A stretch of DNA of 64,000 nucleotides from assembly GCA_964519955.1 (NCBI GenBank), contig CAZFLM010000006.1, positions 62,001 to 126,000 on the forward strand, written 5' to 3'. Both the position numbers and the translations under genes were made by a program. The stretch comes from CAZFLM01 sp964519955 (lineage in GTDB: Bacteria > Armatimonadota > Chthonomonadetes > Chthonomonadales > CAJBBX01). The notes under the pieces are model-generated. The model did no database searches and was not told the DNA's origin. It saw only the letters and a list, made by a program, of their open reading frames with translations. Positions within the stretch are counted from its first letter, which is position 1. Every line of letters starts with the position of its first letter. This document shows positions 1 through 8,563 of the stretch, one piece after another.

Positions 1-489
1 GGCAAGGACATCAGCGGCTCCGGCATGGATACCCACGTGATCGGCCGCGTGCGCATGCCCTCGATCCCCGAGAGCGACTGGGATGGCCCGTTCGTCCGCA
101 TGCTCTGCGTGCTGGACATCTCGGAGCGGTCGCACGGCAACGCTGCGGGCATCGGCCTGGCGGACGTCACGACGCGCCAGCTCATCGAGCACATGGACAT
201 GGCCGCGACGTGCATGAACCATCGCACGAGCGGGGAGGGTGGGGCGCATCGGCACACCATCCCGATGACCGTCGAGACCCCCGAGGCGGCGGTGCGCGCG
301 GCGATGGCGCTCTGCGGCCGCGGCGAGCCGGCGAAGGTGAAGCTCGCGCGCATCCGCGACACGGAGTTCGTCACCACGCTGGAGGTCTCCGCTGCCCTGA
401 TGGATGAGGTGGCCGCGCGCGAGGACCTCGAAGTCGTGGGCGGCGAGCACACGATGGATCTGCATGCCCTCTTGGGGGCTTCTGCCTGA
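1..489 (+). CDS. C-terminal part of a LarA-like (nickel pincer isomerase family) protein, 5' truncated by window
   Basis: The frame is open from base 1 and stops at 489, so only the last 162 residues are present. The first visible residues read GKDISGSGMDTHVIGR. I associate this motif with the C-terminal half of proteins related to nickel-dependent lactate racemase (LarA/DUF2088-like), but the assignment is from memory of the motif only. The rest is a compact acidic alpha/beta region ending in GEHTMDLHALLGASA, with no signal peptide or membrane segment. The next gene starts 26 bases downstream on the same strand. The N-terminal domain that would settle the family lies outside the window. Confidence 0.45.
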   Translation, partial: GKDISGSGMDTHVIGRVRMPSIPESDWDGPFVRMLCVLDISERSHGNAAGIGLADVTTRQLIEHMDMAATCMNHRTSGEGGAHRHTIPMTVETPEAAVRAAMALCGRGEPAKVKLARIRDTEFVTTLEVSAALMDEVAAREDLEVVGGEHTMDLHALLGASA

Positions 490-514
490 CGGTCAGGCGG
501 AGAGGAATGGCGGC

Positions 515-2875
515 ATGAGCCGGTGGGTCGGTCGGTCCCTGCGTACCGCATGGGTGGTCATCGTCGTTGCTGTGGCGCTGTCGGGGCGTGCGTTCGGGCA
601 GACGCCGGCCGAGGTCGCCGAGTTCGAGCGGCAGCTCGCGGTTGCGGCCAACTCGGGCGACACCGCCGCGCTCACCAACTTCTCCGTAGGCGCTACGGCC
701 GAGCGCTTCGCCTGGACCACCGGACGCTCGGCGGTCGGATCCTCGGGCGGAAGGTGGAACGTCAAGATACTGGCGGACCCGGGGCCGGCGCCCGACCCTG
801 CCGACCGGTGGGTCACCTTCAGCCGCTACCAGAAGTGCGAGAGCCAGCACGATCACATCTACCGCCTGGCGGCCGGCGATGCCGGACTGCGTCTCGGAGA
901 CGAGATCCCGGAGACCGAGATCGGCGGCTACCGCGTGCGGCACCACGACGTCTCCGTCCGCTTCCACGTGGCCGCCAAGAGCGCTACCTTCAAGGACCGC
1001 GTCACGATCGAGCGCCGCCCGGGCGCCTGGCGGACCATGCTGCTTCGCCTGAACTCGCCGTACCAGGTGACCTCCGTGAAGTGCGGCGCGCAGCCGGTGC
1101 CCTTCGCGCGCGCCGGGGGATTCCTCGCGGTGCGGGCGCCCGAAGGGCCGCGCATCGTGCTGGACATGGCCTATGGGGGCGTGGTCGACGGGCATACGGA
1201 GGACTACATCCTGGCCGATCACGCGGGCCTCACCAGCTACTGGTACCCGCACACCGGCCGCCTCCCGGTGACCAGCCGCATCGCCATCACCGCGCCCAAG
1301 GGGTGGCAGAGCATCGCCATCGGCAAGCTGGTAAGCCGCGAGGTGCAGGGCGGCGTGGCAACGACGACCTACGAAAGTGACCTGGCGGTCTGCTACCTGA
1401 CCGTCGCCTCGGGCGACTACCACATCACGACGCGCACCGTCGACGGCGTGGCCGTCAGCGCCTACCTGCTGAAGGACGATCCGGCGCGCGGCGCCTCGGT
1501 CGCCAACGTGGCCAAGAACGCCCTCTCCTGGTTCTCCCACAACTTCTCGCCGTACCCGTTCAAGACCTACGTGGTCGTCGAGAGCCGCGTCTTCCCAGCC
1601 GCCCTGGAGTGCTACTCGTTCACGCTCTGCGGCTCCAGCACCATCCCGGAAGCCGTGCCGCACGAGATCTCGCACACCTGGTGGGGCGGCGTCGTGCCGA
1701 ACACCTACACCCGCTCGCTCTGGAACGAGTCGTTCGCCACCTATTCGGATAGCCTCTACCGGCGCTCGACTGGCGAGGACGGCATTTCCGCGGCCACGGC
1801 GACCACCGAGATGATGGCCACGGTCGCGACCGGCTACAGCCTGCTCGACGCGAGCGACGCGATGGACTTCCGGCAGGCCTCGGTGGGGTACGGCAAGGGC
1901 GGCGCGGTGCTCCGCGAGTTGGAGCGCATGCTCGGCAAGGAGAAGATGCTCGCCAGCATCCGGCGGTTCATCGCGGACCACAAGGCCGGCGAGGATGCCG
2001 AGTGGCTCGACTACATCAAGGCCGTCTCCGAGACTGCCGGGCAGGAGTGGTCGGGCTTCTTCACTGCGTGGCTCTCCCGCAAGGACCTGCCTGAGCTGCG
2101 GCTCGAGAACGCCACCGCCGCCGCATCCGGGGGCGGTTACGTCGTTCGCGGCACCGTGGGCTTCAAGTCGGCGCCGTTCTGGATTGCCACTCCCGTCTCG
2201 GTCAGCACGGCCGGCGGCGACGTGAAGGCGACGGTGATGGTGAAGGGGGCGCCCACCGCGTTCGAGGTCAAGACGACCTCGAAGCCAACGCGCGTGCGCG
2301 TCGACCCGGCCCGTGAGTTGCTGCGGAAGAGCGCCGCCACCAACTACTCGCCCACGCTCGCCACGATGCACACGGCCAGCGCGCCGCTCCTCATCGTCTA
2401 CGCCACGGGAGGGACGCCGGAGGCCGCCGCATCGGCCCGCTTCGCGGCGACGACGCCCGGCGCATCGCTCTTCGTCTTCGCCACGCTCACCGTCAAGGCC
2501 GACACCGAGGTGACCGAGGCCGACCTCGATGCCTCCAGCGTGCTGCTCGTCGGGCGCCCGGAGGACCTGCGCGTACCCGCAAGCTGGACCGCCAAGTGCC
2601 CGCTCAAGGCCGACAGCGAGTCCATCGGCGCGGGCAGCAACACCTGGAGGGGCGCGGATCTGTGGGGGCTTGCTGTCCTGCCGCACCCGAACCGCGCCAA
2701 CAGCTTCGTCGCCTACGCCCTCGGCACGGGGCCCGAGGCGCTGCGCGGCTTCACGCGCCAGGGGAACCTGGACACCGACCAGAGCCTCTTCGTCGTCGGC
2801 GGCGACGGCAAGCCGCTCGCGCAGAGGAAGGCCGCTGCCACCTACGACACCGAGGCTGTCCTCGACGTGCCGTAG
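515..2875 (+). CDS. Secreted M1-type (gluzincin) metallopeptidase
   Basis: The product is 786 residues. I start at ATG 515 because it directly opens a typical signal peptide (basic MSRWVGR, hydrophobic core to about residue 28, then FGQ); the frame itself is open further upstream. The zinc site is H383-E-I-S-H387 followed by WNE with E405, the HEXXH...E arrangement of M1 aminopeptidases. Here 17 residues separate the second His from Glu, one fewer than in the classical M1 enzymes I know. The region before the site resembles the M1 beta-saddle, and the last 200 residues are a poorly conserved C-terminal domain. It is likely periplasmic and peptide-degrading; the substrate cannot be read from sequence. 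Downstream lies a 480-bp block of repeats. Confidence 0.8.
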   Translation: MSRWVGRSLRTAWVVIVVAVALSGRAFGQTPAEVAEFERQLAVAANSGDTAALTNFSVGATAERFAWTTGRSAVGSSGGRWNVKILADPGPAPDPADRWVTFSRYQKCESQHDHIYRLAAGDAGLRLGDEIPETEIGGYRVRHHDVSVRFHVAAKSATFKDRVTIERRPGAWRTMLLRLNSPYQVTSVKCGAQPVPFARAGGFLAVRAPEGPRIVLDMAYGGVVDGHTEDYILADHAGLTSYWYPHTGRLPVTSRIAITAPKGWQSIAIGKLVSREVQGGVATTTYESDLAVCYLTVASGDYHITTRTVDGVAVSAYLLKDDPARGASVANVAKNALSWFSHNFSPYPFKTYVVVESRVFPAALECYSFTLCGSSTIPEAVPHEISHTWWGGVVPNTYTRSLWNESFATYSDSLYRRSTGEDGISAATATTEMMATVATGYSLLDASDAMDFRQASVGYGKGGAVLRELERMLGKEKMLASIRRFIADHKAGEDAEWLDYIKAVSETAGQEWSGFFTAWLSRKDLPELRLENATAAASGGGYVVRGTVGFKSAPFWIATPVSVSTAGGDVKATVMVKGAPTAFEVKTTSKPTRVRVDPARELLRKSAATNYSPTLATMHTASAPLLIVYATGGTPEAAASARFAATTPGASLFVFATLTVKADTEVTEADLDASSVLLVGRPEDLRVPASWTAKCPLKADSESIGAGSNTWRGADLWGLAVLPHPNRANSFVAYALGTGPEALRGFTRQGNLDTDQSLFVVGGDGKPLAQRKAAATYDTEAVLDVP

Positions 2876-2948
2876 GCTCCACTGGGTGCGATCGGGCCGC
2901 CGTCCCCGTATTGCCCGGTAGGCGAGATGTTCCGTCTGCCTGCTGGAG

Positions 2949-3300
2949 GGTGGCGCTCCGTCGCCACCGCCGTGCGAGGTGCAACGGCCCGGCGCGACGC
3001 GGAGGTCGCGCCCCACGGGTCGACGCAGCGTGCCACTCGGCGTGTAGGGCGGGGTCTCCGCACCCCGCCGGGTCGTTCGCCGGTGTCGCGGTGCGACGGC
3101 CCGGCGCGACGCGGAGGTCGCGCCCCACGGGTCGCCGCAACGTGCCGCTCGGTGTGTGGGGCGGGGTCTCCGCACCCCGCCGGGTCGCTGGCCGTTGTCG
3201 CGGTGCAGCGCGCCGCTCGGCGTGGAGGGTGGCGCTCCGTCGCCACCGCGGTTCCGTCCGGCAGCGAGCCGTGGTGGGGACGGGCGTCCCTGCCCGTCCA
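2949..3300. repeat. Intergenic repeat block: 112-bp tandem repeat plus hairpin repeats
   Basis: This non-coding stretch between the peptidase and the aldo/keto reductase is built of repeats. A unit containing a GCGACGCGGAGGTCGC core and a GGGCGGGGTCTCCGCACCCCGCC hairpin occurs twice with a 112-bp period (starts at 2986 and 3098). It is flanked by two copies of a GGTGGCG-CTCCGT-CGCCACC hairpin (2949-2968 and 3228-3247) and closed by a GACGGGC-GTCCCT-GCCCGTC hairpin (3271-3300 with flanks). I see no credible gene; open frames here are artefacts of high GC. Confidence 0.85.
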
Positions 3301-3357
3301 TGGGCGAGTTGGAGCACCATGGGCGCACTCAGTGGCCCGCCCCTGAAGGAGGGATCC

Positions 3358-4278
3358 ATGTCCGATATCAACCGCCGGCAGTTCGTCGGGGCCGCCGCAG
3401 CAGGCGCCATGGCCCTGGCCTCCATCGCCGAGGCACAGTCGGTGAAGACGCGCAAGGTGACGGATCGCGTGCCGCTCGGCAAGACCGGCCTGAAGGTGTC
3501 GCTCCTCGGCATCGGCACGGGCACCGTGGGCTGGAACCATGCCTCAAACCAGACCCGCCTGGGCCAGGAGAAGTTCACCGAGATCGTGCGCCACGCCTAC
3601 GACCGCGGCGTCTGCCTGTTCGACGGCGCCGACCAGTACGGCTCATACCCCTTCTACAAGGAGGCGCTGAAGGGGCTGCCGCGCGAGAAGCTCGTCATCC
3701 TCGGCAAGTCGAACAGCCGCACGCCCGATGCCATGCGCGCCGATCTCGACCGCTTCCGCAAGGAGTTGGGCACGGACTACATCGACGTCCTCCTCATCCA
3801 CTGCGTTACCGAAGGCGACTGGAACGTGCGCTACCGCGGCATCATGGACGTGCTGGAGGAGGCCCGCCAGAAGAAGATCATCCGCGCGCACGGCGTCTCC
3901 TGCCACTCCTACGACGCCCTCGCCGCCGCCGCCGCGGAGCCCTGGGTGCAGGTCGACCTCGCCCGCTTCAACCCATGGGGCATGATGATGGACAACAAGC
4001 CCGGCGAGCCTCGGGAGAAGACCCCGGAACTGGTCAAGGGCGTCCTCTCCACGATGAAGAAGGCGGGCAAGGGCGTCGTCGCCATGAAGATCATGGCCGA
4101 AGGGCAGATGGGCCGGGGGCCGGACCGCCTCGACCGCGCACGCGAGTCCGTGAAGTTCGTGCTCGGCTCCGGCGTCGTCGACACCATGGTCATCGGCTTC
4201 CAGAGCCCGCGCGAGCTGGACGAGCTGCTCGACCAGACCAAGGCGGCCCTCGCCGAGCTGGACCACGGGGTGGCGTAG
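3358..4278 (+). CDS. Tat-exported aldo/keto reductase
   Basis: The product is 306 residues. ATG 3358 is preceded by a strong ribosome site (GAAGGAGG) and opens a twin-arginine signal (SDINRRQFVGAAAAG, cleavage near AEAQS), so the enzyme should fold in the cytoplasm and be exported by Tat. The body is an aldo/keto reductase barrel: VPLGKTGLKVSLLGIGTG at its start, FDGADQYGSY with the catalytic Asp and Tyr of the family, and ILGKSNSR at the usual Lys strand. The family reduces carbonyls with NADPH. Exported members of this type are common in bacteria rich in secreted sugar enzymes, but the substrate is unknown. It seems to be a single-gene unit ending in a hairpin at 4305. Confidence 0.85.
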   Translation: MSDINRRQFVGAAAAGAMALASIAEAQSVKTRKVTDRVPLGKTGLKVSLLGIGTGTVGWNHASNQTRLGQEKFTEIVRHAYDRGVCLFDGADQYGSYPFYKEALKGLPREKLVILGKSNSRTPDAMRADLDRFRKELGTDYIDVLLIHCVTEGDWNVRYRGIMDVLEEARQKKIIRAHGVSCHSYDALAAAAAEPWVQVDLARFNPWGMMMDNKPGEPREKTPELVKGVLSTMKKAGKGVVAMKIMAEGQMGRGPDRLDRARESVKFVLGSGVVDTMVIGFQSPRELDELLDQTKAALAELDHGVA

Positions 4279-4304
4279 AGACCAGGCCGTGACGCAAGGA
4301 ACGA

Positions 4305-4342
4305 GAGAGCCTGCCGGGGCATCGTGTCTTCGGCAGGCTCTC
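4305..4342 (+). terminator. Terminator-like hairpin after the aldo/keto reductase
   Basis: GAGAGCCTGCCG (4305-4316) pairs perfectly with CGGCAGGCTCTC (4331-4342) across a 14-nt loop, 27 bp after the stop codon. There is no U-tract, so it may be a 3'-end stabilising structure or a Rho-independent terminator of the type lacking U-runs. Confidence 0.6.
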
Positions 4343-4451
4343 GCTGTCTCGCCATTCCCCGCTCGGAACCAGGAAACCGCGGCCCGCGTGCGGAACGAAC
4401 GTGGCAACCACGTCACCGCGCCGGCCAGCGCCGGAGAGGAGTGCTACAGCC

Positions 4452-5792
4452 ATGGCGACCAGACCGCTCAACATCCTGCTGCTCGGCATCGACAGCCAGC
4501 GGGCAGACCACATGTCCTGCTACGGCTACCCCAGGCTCACCACGCCCTACGCGGACCGCCTCGCAGCCGAGGGCATCCTGTTCGAGAACTGCTTCAGCCC
4601 CGCCGTCCCCACCACGCCGGCTTACACCTCCATCTTCACCGGCACCGACGTCATGCATCACGAGATGGTCTCCCTCTCGCCGAAGGGGCCCATCGCGGAC
4701 GACATCAAGCTGCTGCCCGAGATCCTGCGCGGCGCGGGCTACGCCTCGGTGCGCGTCGGCTTCGGCGGGGGCTTCTTCCGCGGCTTCGACAAGGAGCTGG
4801 ACTACGACGCCGGCTGGTACGCCTGGGAGGACCGCCCGGCGCGTAAGGCCGAGAACCTCAACGCGGTGACGCTGCCCGCGCTGGAGGAACTGGTCGGCAG
4901 CGGCCAGCCGTGGCTCCTCTTCCTGCGCCACATGGACCCGCACGCGCCGTACCTGCCGCCCGCGCCCTACGACAAGCTCTTCTACGGCGGCGACCCGACC
5001 CAGCCTGGCCTCGACATGTCGCCCATCCGCGACTTCCCGAACTTCGCCGACTTCCACCTCTCGTGGATGCCGCCCGGCATCGAGGACGCCAACCACCCGA
5101 TCGCCATGTACGATGGCGCGCTGGCCTACATGGACGCCTGCATCCAGCAGCTCATCCATCGCCTCTACGAGTTGGGTCAGCTCGACAACACGATCATCGT
5201 CTACACGTCCGACCACGGTGAGACGCTCTACGATCACGGCTGCTACTTCGACCATCACGGCCTCTACGACCAGACGCTGCACGTGCCGCTGATCATCCGG
5301 CTCCCGGGCGGCATGCTCGGCGGCACCCGCGTCCGCGGCACCGTGACGCACGCCGACCTCGTGCCGTCGCTGGTGGAGCTGTGCGACTTGAAGAAGCAGG
5401 CGCGCGGCCTGAAGATGGACGGCAAGTCGTGGGCGCCGCTCATCACGGGCGAGACGCTGACCAACTACACCGAGCTTTACCTAACCGAGTGCACCTGGAT
5501 GCGCAAGCGCGGCTGGCGCACCCCGGAATGGAAGCTCATCGAGGCGCTCGAGCCGGACTTCCACGGCAAGGAGCCCGTCGAGCTGTACAACCTGATCGCC
5601 GACCCGGGCGAGCACGTGAACCTCGCCAAGAAGGAGCCCCGCGTCGTCGCGCACCTGAAGAGCCGGATGGAGCGCTGGGTGGCGAAGCGCGTCAAGCAGA
5701 CGGGCAAGCCCGACCCGATCATGCAGTACCACCTCGGCACCGAGAACCGCATCGGCTCCATCGCGGTGGCGAAGAAGCTGCAAGACCGGTAG
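4452..5792 (+). CDS. Sulfatase-family hydrolase without the formylglycine motif
   Basis: The product is 446 residues and begins at ATG 4452 behind GGAGAGGAG. It has the alkaline phosphatase/sulfatase fold: an N-terminal metal-binding Asp in LLLGIDSQRADH, and a C-terminal metal site TSDHGETLYDHG with HHGLYDQTLHVPLI. The activation motif C-x-P-x-R of true sulfatases is replaced by T54-T-P-A-Y58, so it cannot carry formylglycine made from Cys or Ser. Thr is the nucleophile in some other members of this superfamily (nucleotide pyrophosphatase/phosphodiesterase types), so a phosphoester or phosphonate substrate is plausible; that is inference. There is no signal peptide, so it is probably cytoplasmic. 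It stands alone and ends in a clear hairpin at 5822. Confidence 0.8.
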   Translation: MATRPLNILLLGIDSQRADHMSCYGYPRLTTPYADRLAAEGILFENCFSPAVPTTPAYTSIFTGTDVMHHEMVSLSPKGPIADDIKLLPEILRGAGYASVRVGFGGGFFRGFDKELDYDAGWYAWEDRPARKAENLNAVTLPALEELVGSGQPWLLFLRHMDPHAPYLPPAPYDKLFYGGDPTQPGLDMSPIRDFPNFADFHLSWMPPGIEDANHPIAMYDGALAYMDACIQQLIHRLYELGQLDNTIIVYTSDHGETLYDHGCYFDHHGLYDQTLHVPLIIRLPGGMLGGTRVRGTVTHADLVPSLVELCDLKKQARGLKMDGKSWAPLITGETLTNYTELYLTECTWMRKRGWRTPEWKLIEALEPDFHGKEPVELYNLIADPGEHVNLAKKEPRVVAHLKSRMERWVAKRVKQTGKPDPIMQYHLGTENRIGSIAVAKKLQDR

Positions 5793-5821
5793 GGGGCGGC
5801 AGATCGGCGCCACCAATGGCA

Positions 5822-5848
5822 GAGGGGGCCCACCTATCGGGCCCCCTC
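5822..5848. terminator. Bidirectional terminator hairpin between convergent genes
   Basis: GAGGGGGCCC and GGGCCCCCTC form a perfect 10-bp stem around a 7-nt loop, 30 bp after the sulfatase stop and about 110 bp from the end of the leftward kinase-like gene. Being nearly symmetrical it could serve both strands. No strong U-run follows. Confidence 0.6.
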
Positions 5849-5854
5849 CTATCG

Positions 5855-5935
5855 TTAGCCTGGATCATGCACGAGTGCAGTGGTGGGATGGGCCTCCGTG
5901 CCCGTCCGGTGCGACCCATGAATAGGTCAGGTTAG
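5855..5935. repeat. 73-bp hairpin element with 4-bp direct repeats (copy 1)
   Basis: The element runs 5859-5931, starts CCTG and ends CAGG, and is flanked on both sides by TTAG (5855-5858 and 5932-5935). Its core is the GGATGGGC/GCCCGTCC hairpin found throughout the window. A second full copy of the same 73-bp length is at 32173-32245, flanked by CTAG. The pattern looks like a small non-autonomous mobile element with target-site duplication. Confidence 0.65.
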
Positions 5936-5956
5936 TGCCGTCCGCGTTGTCCGCGC

Positions 5957-8071
5957 CTATGCCGTCGCCCCGGCGCGCCGCGCTCGCCACCACGCCTTGA
6001 GCGACGCCGGCCAGCTCAGCACCACCGTCACCACGATCAGGCTCAGCAGTCCGCCGCGCTCCCCGAAGACCGGAACGTGCTCCGCCAGCCGGCAGGTCGT
6101 CGAGGTTAGCAGGTACGCAGAGAAGCGCGGGTGCGTCTTCGCCATCTGCGCCGGGAATGCCAGGTCGCCGACCGCGCGGATGGGCGACATGATCGCCGCC
6201 GTCGTGTACGGTACGTCGCGATTCGTGAGGCCCATCACGATGCAGAAGATGAGCCGCAGGATGCCGCCGGGCGACACCAGCAGCAGCACGGCGATGGCGG
6301 TTACCTTCTGGGCCAGGCTGAGATGCGCCAGGCTGGCGTGGCCGCTGTGCGCGATCCTGAGCCCGAAGTAAGCCAGGATCAGGTAGATCCACTCGGACCG
6401 CATCGTGGCCACGAAGATGAGGCCGGTGATGTACTGCTGGATCGACTTGTCGCCGGCCACCCGCACGAACTCGTCCGCGTCGGCCTGCGAGATCATGCCG
6501 CGCTTGGCGTCCTCGGCGGTCCGGCTGCGGATCCAGTCGATGTTCACGTCGCGCCGGTACTTGCCCACGAAGATGTACTTGAACGGGCTCGTGAAGAATC
6601 GGCGCCACCGGTCGAGCTGGTAGGCCAGGTCGGTGACGAAGCGCTGCCAGACCGGCGGCATCCACCCGCACAGGATCGCGTCGGTGAAGTAGCAGGGGAA
6701 CGAGCCCAGGCACTTCTCGGCCCGGCGGCTCGTCGTGCGCCCGTCGATCACCCACACCTTCACAGCGCCGGCGCGGGCGTGGTCGAAGTAGCTCCAGCGA
6801 TACGAGCCATCGCGCAGGAAACGAGACACGTGCTGCCGGTAGGCCTCGTTGCCCATCCACTTCTGCAGCCGCCTGCCGAGGAAGGGGATGAGGCTGATGA
6901 ACACGTGGCCGGTGAAGCGGACCGGACTGCGCTCGAGGCGCTCGGCCGTGGCGGCATCCACCCGACCGGTCTTCCGCCAGTAGTCCACCACGCCGGCGGC
7001 GATGTCGCGGTGCAGCGAGCGATCCCACACGATCCGCAGGCCGTGGCTGCTCCAGTCCACCTGCGTTCGGCGGTAGGCGCGGTCGTCGGCCTCCAGCCGG
7101 TCGACCAGCCGGTTCCACTCCTCGCGGTCCGGCGCCTTCGCCCAGGCGCGCAGTTTGCGGAATCGGATGCGGTCGAACGGGGGGATGGAGCCGCGGAACA
7201 GCGCCTGCGCCAGCAGCACGAAGTCGCCGAGGGAGAGCAGGAGTCCCGGCAGCCCTGGGCGGCGGTCCACCCACACGAAGTCCGGCTCGCCGGCGGGCTC
7301 CGATCCGTCGCGGCGGGTCAGCACGTTCGGCTGGCTCGCGCCGGTCCACCAGTAGACCTGGCGGAGCAGATCGTCCAGGCCCAGCTCGCGGCAGAGGATG
7401 CAGAGCTGTCCCATGAACCGGCGCTTCAGCGACATCTCGTCGCGCGCCTGCTGGAGGTCCGCCTCGCTGGCCGCGCCCTGCCGCATGGCCTGGCGCGTCC
7501 GGCGGTTGTGCGCGCGCCGCAGCAGTATCCCGTCGTCCGGCACCGGGTCCGTCACGCCGCCCGTGACCCACTCGTTCACCTCGGCGTACGAGCCAACGTG
7601 CTCGTCCCAGAAGGTGCCGTAGAACTCGTTGATCGGCCGCGCGCTGCCCATCGTCGCCTGGCAGACGATCTGCAGCAGCCGCGTCAGCGGGAGCCCCGCG
7701 CGCACCGACGCCTCGTTGTACTGATAGGCAAATGGCGTCAGGAAGCAGATGCGGTACAGGATGTCGCGGAACAGGCGCCGCATCCCGCTGCGCGGCGAGA
7801 AGAACTTCAGCGCGACGAGTTGCCCGACGGCCACCGGGCCGCCCTCGGTGGCGACGCAGCGCGACCGGTAGACCTGCCCGGCGAACCCGCCGCCGCAGAA
7901 GGACAGGATCTCGAACTCGGTGGCGTGCTCGTTGCCCTCGGCGTCCTTCAGCCTGGCGTGCACGCGATCGCCGGGGTCATATCCGCCCGGGCGCGACGTG
8001 CCTCGAAGACGCTCCAGCAAGCTCGCCCGGGCCTCCGCTTCGCCCGGCACTGCATCCCGTTCAGATACCAA
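5957..8071 (-). CDS. Kinase-like membrane protein of unknown function
   Basis: The product is 704 residues. Translation probably starts at TTG 8071, which lies a good distance behind an AAGGAG ribosome site. The N-terminus looks like a protein-kinase small lobe: FCGGGFAGQVYRSR (glycine loop) then LVALKFF (the beta-3 Lys). Further on come NEFYGTFWDEHVGSYAEVNEWV, like a hinge, and SQPNVLTRRDG with FVWVDRRPG, which resemble the catalytic-loop Asn and the DFG strand. The catalytic-loop Asp seems to be replaced (WTGASQPN), so it may be inactive or use another chemistry. The last 200 residues contain several hydrophobic segments, so it is membrane-anchored at its C-terminus. I do not recognise a named family. 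It is monocistronic and converges on the sulfatase. Confidence 0.6.
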   Translation of the reverse strand: MVSERDAVPGEAEARASLLERLRGTSRPGGYDPGDRVHARLKDAEGNEHATEFEILSFCGGGFAGQVYRSRCVATEGGPVAVGQLVALKFFSPRSGMRRLFRDILYRICFLTPFAYQYNEASVRAGLPLTRLLQIVCQATMGSARPINEFYGTFWDEHVGSYAEVNEWVTGGVTDPVPDDGILLRRAHNRRTRQAMRQGAASEADLQQARDEMSLKRRFMGQLCILCRELGLDDLLRQVYWWTGASQPNVLTRRDGSEPAGEPDFVWVDRRPGLPGLLLSLGDFVLLAQALFRGSIPPFDRIRFRKLRAWAKAPDREEWNRLVDRLEADDRAYRRTQVDWSSHGLRIVWDRSLHRDIAAGVVDYWRKTGRVDAATAERLERSPVRFTGHVFISLIPFLGRRLQKWMGNEAYRQHVSRFLRDGSYRWSYFDHARAGAVKVWVIDGRTTSRRAEKCLGSFPCYFTDAILCGWMPPVWQRFVTDLAYQLDRWRRFFTSPFKYIFVGKYRRDVNIDWIRSRTAEDAKRGMISQADADEFVRVAGDKSIQQYITGLIFVATMRSEWIYLILAYFGLRIAHSGHASLAHLSLAQKVTAIAVLLLVSPGGILRLIFCIVMGLTNRDVPYTTAAIMSPIRAVGDLAFPAQMAKTHPRFSAYLLTSTTCRLAEHVPVFGERGGLLSLIVVTVVLSWPASLKAWWRARRAGATA

Positions 8072-8563
8072 ACCGCACTCCTTCCACGCCTCTGCCGTCG
8101 CCAGCGCACCGCGCCACGCTCATCGCGCCCGCGGGGGATCGATAGCAATAGTCGGCAGGTCGCACCGCCCAACTGGAATCCCGCCCGGCTGCACGGACCG
8201 TCACGCACGTATACCTGTTTCCACCCCCGGGAGTCCACTGATGGTTCGGCGAGGTGCCGGTCCGCCAGTCCATCGGCCTACCGCTCGCTCCCTCGCCACG
8301 TCCCCTCCCGCGTCGGGAGGGGTGGCCGCAGGCCAGGGTCGGTCGCCGTACAACCGCCAAACCAACCGACAATGACCGGTACGAGCGAGCCGTCACCGGC
8401 GGCCTCGCCCCGCAAATGACACAGCTCGTCTGCCTCTGGTTTCGGGTCCCGGAACCCGACTATTGAAGAGAACAACGGGTTTCGACGGCATACAGATGGC
8501 TGTGTCTCTGCACAGCCACCTTTGCGCGCACCGGCCCGCCGGGTTGTTGGAGGCCCTGAAGCT
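8072..8563. other. Long intergenic region upstream of motA
   Basis: There is no credible gene in these 492 bp, which separate two divergent genes and must hold their promoters. Two hairpins stand out: CCCCTCCCG-CGT-CGGGAGGGG at 8302-8322, and GGCTGTG-TCTCTG-CACAGCC at 8498-8517, 46 bp before the motA start. I found no convincing sigma-70 or sigma-28 promoter by eye. The second hairpin lies in the probable motA leader. Confidence 0.5.

Noticed and set aside
371..3328. A 985-residue open frame on the minus strand
   Set aside because: It is antisense to the M1 peptidase, has a low-complexity Arg/Gly-rich composition, and runs through the repeat block. It is typical of high-GC antisense frames; many others in the window were left out for the same reason.
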